A stretch of DNA of 33,843 bases from Flavobacteriales bacterium. GTDB taxonomy: Bacteria; Bacteroidota; Bacteroidia; Flavobacteriales_D; Crocinitomicaceae. The position numbers and the translations under genes are program-made. Where the stretch lies: assembly GCA_947453715.1 (NCBI GenBank), contig CANGHX010000010.1, positions 1 through 33,843 on the forward strand, written 5' to 3'. This document shows, piece after piece, positions 1 through 7,666 of this stretch. Position 1 is the stretch's first letter; each line of letters starts with the position of its first letter. The notes beneath the pieces are model-generated. The model ran no database searches and had not been told where the DNA came from. It saw nothing but the letters and a program-made list of their open reading frames with translations.

Positions 1-128
1 AACATTGATATTAGTTTTATTCGGGCTTTATTGAAATAAGAACCAAAATGTTCATCTAAAACTGAAAATAACGATGTATCTTCGTAACTAACCTTGGAAA
101 TCGGACTTGAATGACTGCTTCGAAACAT
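1..128 (-). CDS. IS4-family-like transposase, N-terminal fragment (runs off the left edge)
   Basis: An ATG at 128-126 on the minus strand opens a frame that stays open to the window edge, giving 42 residues. The visible part contains HFGSYFNKARIKLIS. This resembles the start of the Bacteroidota DDE transposases whose N-terminus carries a histidine-phenylalanine-glycine stretch followed by a conserved 'N-ARIK-I' helix and then, in full proteins, a 'CKVQT' segment. The catalytic DDE residues lie outside the window, so activity cannot be judged. Family assignment rests on remembered similarity of a short segment and is moderate; a different DDE family is possible. Confidence 0.55.
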   Translation of the reverse strand, partial: MFRSSHSSPISKVSYEDTSLFSVLDEHFGSYFNKARIKLISM

Positions 129-216
129 CGTCTAAGATACTGATTTCTAAGGTCTTAAACAAATATTTTCCGATTTAATTTATTGATAATCAATTGTTTA
201 TATTTTTTGTCATGTA
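1..216 (-). mobile_element. End of an IS4-like insertion sequence (partial, inner part outside window)
   Basis: The stretch holds the 5' start of a transposase reading out of the window and about 90 bases of non-coding sequence upstream of it. The neighbouring surface-protein gene on the plus strand loses its reading frame and has no start codon exactly where this element must end, which suggests that the element inserted there. The outer boundary is not resolved: somewhere between about 187 and 235 is likely, and 216 is a working value. No inverted repeat or target duplication can be confirmed because the other end is not visible. Confidence 0.5.
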
Positions 217-1071
217 GTTAGTTCTAATTTAGAAAATAGTCGACAAAATTTTACAATCAATGCTTCAAATGGTGGAGTCATTATTGGCTCAAAAGGAACT
301 CGCGTATATATTCAACCAAATGTATTGTTGAATAGTAATAACCAAGTTATCTCCGGAAATGTAACTGTTGAACTTGTAGAGATTTACGACCGTTCTTCTA
401 TGCTTTTCTTAAATAAACCGACCATGGGAGTTTTACCTAATGGGAAACATGCTGCTTTGATTTCTGGTGGAGAATACTTTCTAAAAATAACTCAAAATGG
501 AGGTTTACTGCATTCTGATAATGGTGTGAATGTATTGTTGCCTGCTTCTAATACCGGTGGTTTACAAAATGGGATGAACCTATTTAATGGTGTGTTAAAT
601 GATCAACAAAATTTAGAATGGAATTTGTTAACTGACACAGTAAATGTTGTGCAAGATACAACTGGAACTGGTGGTGGAACATTTACTACGTCTTATTCGA
701 TTTTAGATGGGAATTGGGGTTGGACAAATGTTGATCGTTTTTATTCTGATCCTCGTCCAAAAACAACTCTAAAAGTAAAAGTGCCGACTGGTTTTGATAA
801 CACAAATTGTGAAGTTTACTTGACGTATGATGGTGAACAAACTGCTTTAGCTTCATTAGATACATATACTTCAGATGGATTTTTCTCTGAACATTATGGT
901 CAAATTCCAATTGGATTAAATGTACATTTCATTGCTGTTACAATGATTAATGGTCAATTAAATTATGCTATTCAAGCAGCTACAATTACTGATAATTACA
1001 TTGAATACATAAATTCTTTCACTCCAATTTCGCAAAGTGATTTAGCAACTCTGATTAATAATTTGCCTTAA
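190..1071 (+). pseudogene. 5'-truncated cell-surface protein, probably cut by the adjacent IS
   Basis: The frame is open from 190 to the TAA at 1071 but contains no ATG near its beginning. Recognisable protein sequence starts before the first possible TTG start at 325: the segment NFTINASNGGVIIGSKGTR is coded from about 247. It belongs to a type of Bacteroidota exported protein that carries a 'GG-I-G-KGT-V' motif followed by 'GNVTVELVEIYDRSSM' and 'SGGEYFLK'. Members normally begin with a signal peptide or lipobox, which is missing here. The rest is beta-rich, with no other domain that I recognise. An intact hairpin terminator follows. It could be expressed from a TTG codon, but without the signal peptide it would not be exported. 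No function is known for the family. Confidence 0.6.
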
Positions 1072-1092
1072 AGGATTCAAATAATAATACTG

Positions 1093-1119
1093 AAACTTCA
1101 AGTTCGCTTGGTGTTTTTT
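1093..1119 (+). terminator. Rho-independent terminator with TTCG loop
   Basis: A ten-base stem (1093-1102 with 1107-1116, one T-T mismatch and one G-T pair) closes on a TTCG tetraloop and runs into a T tract at 1114-1119. It lies about 20 bases after the stop of the truncated surface-protein gene. Confidence 0.6.
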
Positions 1120-1162
1120 GTTATATGATATATTCTTAGTATAATTGGAAAAAATCTATATT

Positions 1163-1690
1163 ATGAAGAATGTAATCCTGACTATTTTTATCATCACTTC
1201 ACATAGTTTTCTTTTTTCACAAGATTATAATCTTAGAGATACTACTATTAATTATGACTTAGAATATAGTTTTATTTATTTTCATAGTGGATACAATATG
1301 AAAAATCGAAAAAAGAAAAAACTTATTAGAAATTATGAAAATCAAATAGCAAACAATGAAAAGGGGTATGATTTAATGATATATAAATTTTTAAAACAAA
1401 ATAATCGAATTAATTGTCCTTATGTTATTATCAGCACAAGAAATAATCATGGTAAAATAAAATTTTATGATGAAATTCTATATATTGATTCTAGCAATTA
1501 TCAGAAATTAAAATGCTACAAATACGAAGATTTAAAAAAGCAAAAACAAAAAATTGAAATTACTTGCAAAGTCAAATATTCATTCGATAATGTATACCTT
1601 TTTGAAGAATTTTTAGAAATTAAAAAAGTTGACGATAATACGTATTCTGAAGAAGAAGATCCTGAATTTAAAGTATTAAATTATGAATAA
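1163..1690 (+). CDS. Small exported protein of unknown function
   Basis: I do not recognise this 175-residue protein. It begins with a clear signal peptide (MKNVILTIFIITSHSFLFSQ, cleavage probably after the SQ). The mature part is very lysine-, asparagine- and tyrosine-rich, with an acidic tail (TYSEEEDPEF). The ATG at 1163 is chosen because it starts the signal peptide directly; an in-frame TTG at 1145 would add six residues. The gene overlaps the next one by eight bases, so the two are very likely translated from one message. Base composition is clearly more AT-rich than in fabV just downstream, and the gene sits between an IS fragment and housekeeping genes, so acquisition by transfer is possible. 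Confidence 0.7.
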   Translation: MKNVILTIFIITSHSFLFSQDYNLRDTTINYDLEYSFIYFHSGYNMKNRKKKKLIRNYENQIANNEKGYDLMIYKFLKQNNRINCPYVIISTRNNHGKIKFYDEILYIDSSNYQKLKCYKYEDLKKQKQKIEITCKVKYSFDNVYLFEEFLEIKKVDDNTYSEEEDPEFKVLNYE

Positions 1691-2348
1691 AATAATCTAT
1701 TTATCTCTTTCGTTATTTCTAACAAGTTGTTATTGTTTTAATAAAGTATCGAAACCTGATGTTCGATTTTTATCACAAGGTCCTAAAATAGATTTATGTA
1801 ATATGCACGATAAAGGTGGAAATGCAATTCAGATAAATCCCTATTTTGGTTTTCCATTACAAGAAAAAATGATCATAAATTCACATTACAAACAATTTAC
1901 TAATTTTCAATTTCAACAAATAGGTCAGTTCGGAATTAAAGCTGAAAAGTATATTCATTTTATTTCTGTGCCTTTCAAAACTTTAGGTTTAGGAATAGAC
2001 GTTTCGGAATCATTCATTTCTTTTAAATATCAAGAAGTTCCAATAGCACCAATTTCGAATTTCATAAAAGTAAACCAAACAAGATTAATGTTAAGTGCTA
2101 GTTTTATTTCACTTGTTCAGAAAAATCTAATAGGTTATTTTAGTTTACAAGGAGGTAAAAACATTACAAATTATCACAATTCAAACTCAACTTCTAGTTA
2201 TAATAATTCTCAAAATATTCTGCCAAATATTTCATATAGAATTGGTTATGGTATGCATTATTATATTAAGAATTTATATGCTTTTAATTTAGAAGTTGGA
2301 TATGGAAATGCTGGATATGTCAGAATGGGCATAGTAAAATGGTTTTAA
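1683..2348 (+). CDS. Putative lipoprotein with beta-barrel-like C-terminus
   Basis: The 221-residue product starts with a lipoprotein signal peptide: a hydrophobic stretch followed by the lipobox LTSC, with the cysteine at residue 16. The second half shows alternating polar and hydrophobic strands with glycine and aromatic residues (for example SYRIGYGMHYYI and LEVGYGNAGYVRMG) and ends in a terminal phenylalanine (VKWF), as outer-membrane beta-barrel proteins often do. A lipobox together with a barrel-like end is unusual, and one of the two readings may be wrong. It overlaps the upstream exported protein by eight bases, which suggests that they act together at the envelope. No family is recognised. 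Confidence 0.65.
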   Translation: MNKIIYLSLSLFLTSCYCFNKVSKPDVRFLSQGPKIDLCNMHDKGGNAIQINPYFGFPLQEKMIINSHYKQFTNFQFQQIGQFGIKAEKYIHFISVPFKTLGLGIDVSESFISFKYQEVPIAPISNFIKVNQTRLMLSASFISLVQKNLIGYFSLQGGKNITNYHNSNSTSSYNNSQNILPNISYRIGYGMHYYIKNLYAFNLEVGYGNAGYVRMGIVKWF

Positions 2349-2394
2349 GTTAAAGTTTTGAAAGGAAATTTTTATTCATACTCACAAAAAACCT

Positions 2395-2402
2395 TACCTT
2401 TG
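2395..2402 (+). promoter_or_regulatory. Candidate -7 box (TAnnTTTG) for fabV
   Basis: TACCTTTG matches the Bacteroidota housekeeping sigma-factor -7 consensus exactly. It lies 80 bases before the fabV start in a 133-base gap. No good -33 TTG is found at the expected distance, so the call is tentative. Confidence 0.4.
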
Positions 2403-2481
2403 ATCTCAAATTGAAATGATACTAAGAACGACTATTTAAGAATTTATCTTTTAGAAATTCCAGTATATAAAAAAATAAAGT

Positions 2482-3672
2482 ATGATTATTGAACCAAGAA
2501 TGCGCGGATTTATCTGCTTAACAGCTCACCCAAAAGGTTGTGAGCAAAATGTAATCAATCAAATTAATTATGTGAAATCTAAAGGCGCAATCAATGGCCC
2601 TAAAAAAGTACTCGTTATTGGTGCTTCTACAGGATTTGGTTTGGCTTCTAGAATTACGAGTGCTTTTGGATCAGATGCAGCTACAATTGGTGTATTTTTT
2701 GAAAAACCTGCTGCTGAAGGTAAACCAGCTTCTCCAGGATTTTATAACTCAGCTGCTTTTGAAAAACAAGCTCATGCTGCTGGACTTTATGCTAAAAGTA
2801 TCAATGGCGATGCATTCTCAAACGAAATTAAAGATAAAACAATCGATTTAATCAAAGCTGATTTAGGTCAAGTTGACTTAATAATTTACAGTTTGGCTTC
2901 TCCTGTTAGAACAAATCCTAACACAGGAATTACACACAAATCTGTTTTGAAACCTATAGGTCAAAACTTTACAAATAAAACAGTTGATTTTCATACTGGT
3001 AATGTAACTCAAGTTTCTATCGACCCTTGTAACGAGGAAGATATTGAAAACACTGTTGCTGTAATGGGTGGTGAAGACTGGGCAATGTGGATCGAAGCAA
3101 TGAAAAAAGCGGGTGTTTTAGCTCCAAATGCTCAAACAGTTGCTTACTCTTATATAGGTCCTTCTTTAACTGAACCTGTTTACCGTAAAGGGACAATCGG
3201 TCGTGCAAAAGATCATTTAGAAGCTACTGCATTCGAAATTACTAAATCATTGGCTGATTTGAATGGTAAAGCATTTGTTTCTGTTAATAAAGCATTGGTA
3301 ACACAAGCGAGTTCTGCAATTCCAGTAATTCCATTGTACATTTCTTTATTGTACAAAGTAATGAAGGCAGAAGGGATTCACGAAGGTTGTATCGAGCAAA
3401 TTCAACGTTTATTTGCTGAAAGATTATACACAGGTGCTGCAGCTCCAATCGATGAGGCAGGACGTATTCGTATCGATGACTGGGAAATGCGTGCTGATGT
3501 TCAAGCAAAAGTTGCTGAATTATGGGAACAAGCGACAACTGAATCTTTACCAACACTTGGTGATTTAGCTGGATATAGCGATGATTTCTACAATTTATTC
3601 GGTTTCAAAGTTGCTGGTGTAAATTACACAGATGATGTAAACGAAATGGTAGAAGTACCAGGATTAGTTTAA
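2482..3672 (+). CDS. fabV: Trans-2-enoyl-ACP/CoA reductase FabV
   Basis: FabV carries out the last, NADH-dependent reduction of the fatty-acid elongation cycle (trans-2-enoyl-ACP or -CoA to the saturated acyl chain) and replaces or backs up FabI. The 396-residue length is typical for the family. Visible hallmarks are the nucleotide-binding motif GASTGFGLASR at residues 47-57, the segment DLIIYSLASPVR at 132-143, and the catalytic Tyr234 and Lys243 with the eight-residue spacing that sets FabV apart from the shorter spacing of FabI. FabV enzymes are known to be poorly inhibited by triclosan. The gene appears to stand alone, with its own promoter-like box and a strong terminator shared with the convergent helicase gene. 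Confidence 0.95.
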   Translation: MIIEPRMRGFICLTAHPKGCEQNVINQINYVKSKGAINGPKKVLVIGASTGFGLASRITSAFGSDAATIGVFFEKPAAEGKPASPGFYNSAAFEKQAHAAGLYAKSINGDAFSNEIKDKTIDLIKADLGQVDLIIYSLASPVRTNPNTGITHKSVLKPIGQNFTNKTVDFHTGNVTQVSIDPCNEEDIENTVAVMGGEDWAMWIEAMKKAGVLAPNAQTVAYSYIGPSLTEPVYRKGTIGRAKDHLEATAFEITKSLADLNGKAFVSVNKALVTQASSAIPVIPLYISLLYKVMKAEGIHEGCIEQIQRLFAERLYTGAAAPIDEAGRIRIDDWEMRADVQAKVAELWEQATTESLPTLGDLAGYSDDFYNLFGFKVAGVNYTDDVNEMVEVPGLV

Positions 3673-3692
3673 TCGAATTATATAATTGATTG

Positions 3693-3724
3693 AATGGGCT
3701 TGCAGTTTTGTGAGCCCATTTTTA
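3693..3724. terminator. Hairpin terminator between fabV and the helicase gene
   Basis: A perfect eight-base stem (AATGGGCT at 3693-3700, AGCCCATT at 3713-3720) is followed by TTTATT on the plus strand. It ends fabV transcription and overlaps the stop codon of the convergent helicase gene, so it may serve both directions, although the minus-strand T tract is poor. Confidence 0.7.
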
Positions 3725-6700
3725 TTGAAAGCAAACCTTCCATCCCCTATTTTCTAAAACGCGTTGTAACGTAACTAATTCATTCACATTACTCAATTGC
3801 TGAACAATAGATTGAAATGTTACGGTGTTATTTCCAAAATCAACGATTGGTTTTAAATGATGTGGGAACATCGGAATTGATTTCTCTTCCTGAGTTTCAA
3901 TTTGAGCTAAAAACAATTTCAGTAAACGAATAGATTCATTCTCCGTTAATTTAAAATCAGACGATTTTACAGAACTTACAAAATGAATGGTTTCTTTCGC
4001 TCTTGTCAATAAAACATTCAATCGTTTATTCCCATTTTTTTGATTCAACGGACCAAAGCGCATATGAAAATCTCCTTCTTCATTTCTAGCATATCCTAAA
4101 CTGATAATCAATTCATCGCATTCTTCTCCTTGCACATTTTCTAAGGACTTAAAGAATGTTAAATTCTGATCAATCTTATCTTGAAGTAGCAATTGTTGTT
4201 CGGTCGGCAATGCTTTCCAAATGGCAGCTAATTGACTTTCAGAAAAGGCAACAATCCCAATCGAATTTTCTTTTAAACTGCTTTTTAATCTTGACTCAAT
4301 TATTCCTGCAACAACTTTTGCCTCCTCCAAATTTTGGTTGTCTTTGTAAATTCCTTTTTCACAATAATACCAATTCAATGGCTGATGATTTTGTTTTGCT
4401 GAAGGATAAGCAATCAAAGAATTTGAATAAAAATGAGTATTCGAAAATTGAATTAATGAAGGAAATTGACTTCGATAATGATGCTGCAATGAAATCGTTT
4501 TCCAATAAAAATTGGATTGGTGCAACAAATCTACAACATCAGTAGAACCAACTTTGAAAAATGAACTTGGTCCCATTTGTTGATCATCACCTGCAACGAT
4601 TATTCGCTTCCCTCGATGAATTGAACCCAACGCATTTGTTAGCGGAATTTGACTCGCTTCATCAAATAAAACGATATCAAATAAATTTGCTTTTAGAGGA
4701 AAACATGTTGAAACCTGAACGGGATTACTCAGCCAAATTGGCTTTAAAATTTTGATCCATTCTACTGCTTCTGTTTTTAATAATTCGCGAATCGAAGGAT
4801 GATTTCTTGTTTTAGAAAATTCCTTTACTAAAATTGATTTACCTTTTTTTAAGCGTTTTTTAAATGCCTTTTCTTCTTCAGAAAGTCGAACGGTTGAACT
4901 CTGTAATAGGGTATGATATTTTTGAAATTGATCTTGAATTTTTTGGATTATTTGCTCCCCAAAAAGTTTATTTTCTTCCTCTTCTAATTGAATAATTTCA
5001 GAAATTTTTGTGCCGATTTTTTGAAAATTAAACTGTGCTAATTCAGGAAAATATCGTTCGAAATTAATCCAATTTCCTTTGAAAAGAACTTGCTCATATT
5101 CTGGAAAATTTTCACATTTTGAAAGTAACTTATAGCTTCTTTCTGAAAGCAATTCTAACTTTTTTTGTAGTCGAATTACTTCTGAAAAATAGGTTTCAAT
5201 GGATTCAAAAACGAAGCTGATTGATTGCGTTTCTGAAAGTGAAAAATACGTTTTCAAGTTCGATTTTAATTGACCTAAAGAAACATGATAATCACTCAAA
5301 CGTTTACGTTCAATTTCAGGAATTGTTAAATATAATTCCCAATCATTCGCCTTGATTTGCAAGATTAATAAATCAATAATAGTAAGGTCAATTTCTGGTT
5401 CATTTATTTCTATTTCGCAAAATTCATTCTTTATTAACGATAATGAATTGTTTTTGTCTAAATATTCTTTCCAATTTCGAAGTGCAATTTGGTGATCAAT
5501 AAATGAACTATTTGCTAATTGGTTGATCCTTTTTCGTGCTTTTCGTTTGTTCCAAAAAGAACCATTTTCAAGATTGGAAAGTAAATATTCTGTTTCATTT
5601 TGTGATGGAAATTCTTTCCAATTTTGCTTTTCATTTTCAATTAAATCAACTTCATTTTTTAATTTCAAATAACGTTTTCGAAGGCTCTTATATTTTTTTT
5701 GTTGAGGTGAATTTGGAATCAATAATTTAAAATAATTCTTCTTTGATTCATTCTCTATCAATTGACAAATTGCCGCTTTTTTGATTACCTCATCCAATGA
5801 AAAAAGTGTGTCAAACGAATAAATGTTTTGCAATAATTCAAACATCTTTTTCCACTCAATAACGAGCTGATCAAAGGTCAAAAATTGAGCTGATTTTACA
5901 ACGTGAAATGGAAGAAATTGTAAGGCTAAATTTGACTTGTTTGTATAGATTTCTTGGATGCTTTTTTGATCCACTAACCATTCAGATACAAATGGAACAT
6001 CACTAAAATAATTTGCATTTGTAAAATCAATTTCCTTTGAGAGTTGATGAAATTCATCGAATGTTACACCTCCTACCAATTCCTTTTTGGAAAGTAAATC
6101 CAACTGTAATTGCAAGTAATCTTTATACTGTTCAGAAAGCAATAAATTATTCGTTCGTCTTGGAAAGATTGTATCCATCTTATACCAAGTTTGCTCAAGC
6201 GATTTTAAAAAATCAGATGCATTTGTTTCGCTTGTTGTTACAAACGTAAAATCATCTAAGCCAAATTTAGAAAGCTTTTTTTGAAGTACTTCTAAAGCAA
6301 CTCGCTTCTCTGAAATGACCAAAGTAGAAAGTCCTTGATTTAGAGATTTACCCAAAATATTGGTTAAAACTTGCGATTTACCTGTTCCCGGTGGACCTTG
6401 AATAACACAGTTCTCCTGTTGAATAGTTTCCAAAACATCCAAATGATCATTATCTGAAGCGTATAATAGTTGACGATCAAACTCAAAGAAATAGTCCGAT
6501 TTTACATCTTCTTTTCCTAAAAGTTGCTGAACATTTTCGTTGAGATCATCGACTAAAGATAACTCTTCTAAATCCCTTAAAATTTGAAAGCGATGGTGAT
6601 GAAAATTTCCAATCGTATATTTTTCTGTGAACTGAAAATCTAAATTTAATGATTGAACCCATGTTTCAAACTGGTGAATAATATCAATTGAAAAATCAAT

Positions 6701-7108
6701 TTCAGGAAGTTCTAATTCATAAATTTCTTTGAAAGTATTTACTAAAAACGGATTGAAAATAAAACCTGAATCCGATAATGTAAACGTTAAATCTTCCTCA
6801 ATTTTTGATTTCTTAAAATCCAATGGAATTAAAAAAATGGGCGTTTCAACAAGTTTTGATTTTACCAACCAACTCATCGCTCCAACACTCAAACAAAGAG
6901 GCGAAATTCCTGTTTCTTTGAAATGATTTTCTGCTGATTTTAAGATCGTTTTTAATTCCGCTGTTGGTGTGATTTTGAATTCTTCCGACTTCTGAGTATC
7001 ACATTCAAAAACGGAAGATTTGTTTGAAATATCAACCAATAAATCATTCATCGCAAATTGAGTAATTTCACGAATATGATTTTCTATATGATTTCTTACC
7101 GATTCCAA
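3722..7108 (-). CDS. Large superfamily 1 helicase (COG1112-like, AAA_11/AAA_12)
   Basis: This 1128-residue protein is predicted to be an ATP-driven DNA or RNA helicase of the UPF1-like SF1 group. Motif I GPPGTGKS is at residues 238-245, motif II DEASQ starts at D816, motif III is GDDQQMGPSSFF, a QHHYRS segment follows, motif V is VQGEECDELIISLGY, and motif VI is NVLLTRAKE near 1035. About 570 residues separate motifs I and II, mostly charged helix likely to form coiled coil, as is common in this family. Related proteins often carry a Vsr-like or PLD nuclease domain after motif VI; here only about 90 residues follow, ending LENRGWKVCFQ. The start is a TTG at 7108, since no in-frame ATG precedes the ATG at 7051. 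The gene stands alone; its cellular role is unknown. Confidence 0.85.
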   Translation of the reverse strand: MESVRNHIENHIREITQFAMNDLLVDISNKSSVFECDTQKSEEFKITPTAELKTILKSAENHFKETGISPLCLSVGAMSWLVKSKLVETPIFLIPLDFKKSKIEEDLTFTLSDSGFIFNPFLVNTFKEIYELELPEIDFSIDIIHQFETWVQSLNLDFQFTEKYTIGNFHHHRFQILRDLEELSLVDDLNENVQQLLGKEDVKSDYFFEFDRQLLYASDNDHLDVLETIQQENCVIQGPPGTGKSQVLTNILGKSLNQGLSTLVISEKRVALEVLQKKLSKFGLDDFTFVTTSETNASDFLKSLEQTWYKMDTIFPRRTNNLLLSEQYKDYLQLQLDLLSKKELVGGVTFDEFHQLSKEIDFTNANYFSDVPFVSEWLVDQKSIQEIYTNKSNLALQFLPFHVVKSAQFLTFDQLVIEWKKMFELLQNIYSFDTLFSLDEVIKKAAICQLIENESKKNYFKLLIPNSPQQKKYKSLRKRYLKLKNEVDLIENEKQNWKEFPSQNETEYLLSNLENGSFWNKRKARKRINQLANSSFIDHQIALRNWKEYLDKNNSLSLIKNEFCEIEINEPEIDLTIIDLLILQIKANDWELYLTIPEIERKRLSDYHVSLGQLKSNLKTYFSLSETQSISFVFESIETYFSEVIRLQKKLELLSERSYKLLSKCENFPEYEQVLFKGNWINFERYFPELAQFNFQKIGTKISEIIQLEEEENKLFGEQIIQKIQDQFQKYHTLLQSSTVRLSEEEKAFKKRLKKGKSILVKEFSKTRNHPSIRELLKTEAVEWIKILKPIWLSNPVQVSTCFPLKANLFDIVLFDEASQIPLTNALGSIHRGKRIIVAGDDQQMGPSSFFKVGSTDVVDLLHQSNFYWKTISLQHHYRSQFPSLIQFSNTHFYSNSLIAYPSAKQNHQPLNWYYCEKGIYKDNQNLEEAKVVAGIIESRLKSSLKENSIGIVAFSESQLAAIWKALPTEQQLLLQDKIDQNLTFFKSLENVQGEECDELIISLGYARNEEGDFHMRFGPLNQKNGNKRLNVLLTRAKETIHFVSSVKSSDFKLTENESIRLLKLFLAQIETQEEKSIPMFPHHLKPIVDFGNNTVTFQSIVQQLSNVNELVTLQRVLENRGWKVCFQ

Positions 7109-7145
7109 TATGTTAAAATTATAAAAAAGTCTTGGTAATTGGCAT

Positions 7146-7153
7146 TAATTTTG
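7146..7153 (+). promoter_or_regulatory. Candidate -7 box (TAnnTTTG) for the small T9SS-domain protein
   Basis: TAATTTTG matches the consensus exactly and lies 34-41 bases before the start codon, between two divergent genes. The -33 element is weak. Confidence 0.45.
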
Positions 7154-7186
7154 TATTTTAGAGCTAAGTATTTAAATACTATGTGT

Positions 7187-7555
7187 ATGAAAAAAATTAT
7201 ACTTCTTATTATAGCTTTGGTTTCAATAGTTGAATTGAATGCAAAATCTCCTCTAATGTATTCGGATGATGAATATAACTCTGAGCTTTTTTCTAGCATC
7301 GATCCAACTATTTCGATTTTCCCAAATCCTACAAATTCAGATGCAACTCTAAATATTACGTTACCAAAAGCAGCTGCAGTTTCATACTCAGTTTCAAATT
7401 CATTAGGACAACAAATAGAAGCTGATAATTTAGGAACATTAAAAGACGGATCTTATTCTATAAAATTAAATTCTACTGATTATTCAAATGGTATTTACTT
7501 CATTAAAGTAAGAATTGGTGATTCAATGATTACTCAAAAATTAATTGTGAAATAA
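7187..7555 (+). CDS. Minimal secreted protein with T9SS type A sorting domain
   Basis: The product is 122 residues: a signal peptide (MKKIILLIIALVSIVELNAK), a short acidic linker of about 20 residues, and then a complete type A C-terminal sorting domain. The domain shows its usual landmarks in order: the entry motif ISIFPNPTNS, the VSNSLGQQI strand, SYSIKLNSTDYSNGIYFIKV, and the terminal QKLIVK. Proteins with this domain are sent across the inner membrane by Sec and then exported and usually anchored by the type IX machinery. No passenger domain is left, so what it delivers is unclear. The ATG at 7187 is preferred; an in-frame ATG at 7181 would add two residues. It has its own promoter-like box and terminator. 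Confidence 0.8.
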   Translation: MKKIILLIIALVSIVELNAKSPLMYSDDEYNSELFSSIDPTISIFPNPTNSDATLNITLPKAAAVSYSVSNSLGQQIEADNLGTLKDGSYSIKLNSTDYSNGIYFIKVRIGDSMITQKLIVK

Positions 7556-7573
7556 TCTATATAAACTATTTTT

Positions 7574-7606
7574 AAAGGGGATTCTTAATGAGTCCCCTTT
7601 TTATTT
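7574..7606 (+). terminator. Rho-independent terminator after the T9SS-domain gene
   Basis: An eleven-base stem (AAAGGGGATTC at 7574-7584 with GAGTCCCCTTT at 7590-7600, one G-T pair) with a five-base loop runs into TTATTT. Confidence 0.75.
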
Positions 7607-7666
7607 CCAAGCATATTCAATTAGGTTTACATCTCTTATTATTAAACATAAACATATTACATATTT

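Noticed and set aside
686-910. Open frame on the minus strand within the truncated surface-protein gene
   Set aside because: It lies wholly antisense to a frame with clear protein signatures, has low-complexity composition and no start signals.
3722-7108. Helicase as the core of an anti-phage defence island
   Set aside because: Neighbours are fabV and a T9SS-domain gene; no methylase, nuclease, toxin or other defence gene is nearby.
7096-7299. Minus-strand frame overlapping the helicase start and the T9SS mini-protein
   Set aside because: It is antisense to the signal peptide of the mini-protein and covers both promoter regions; no independent evidence.
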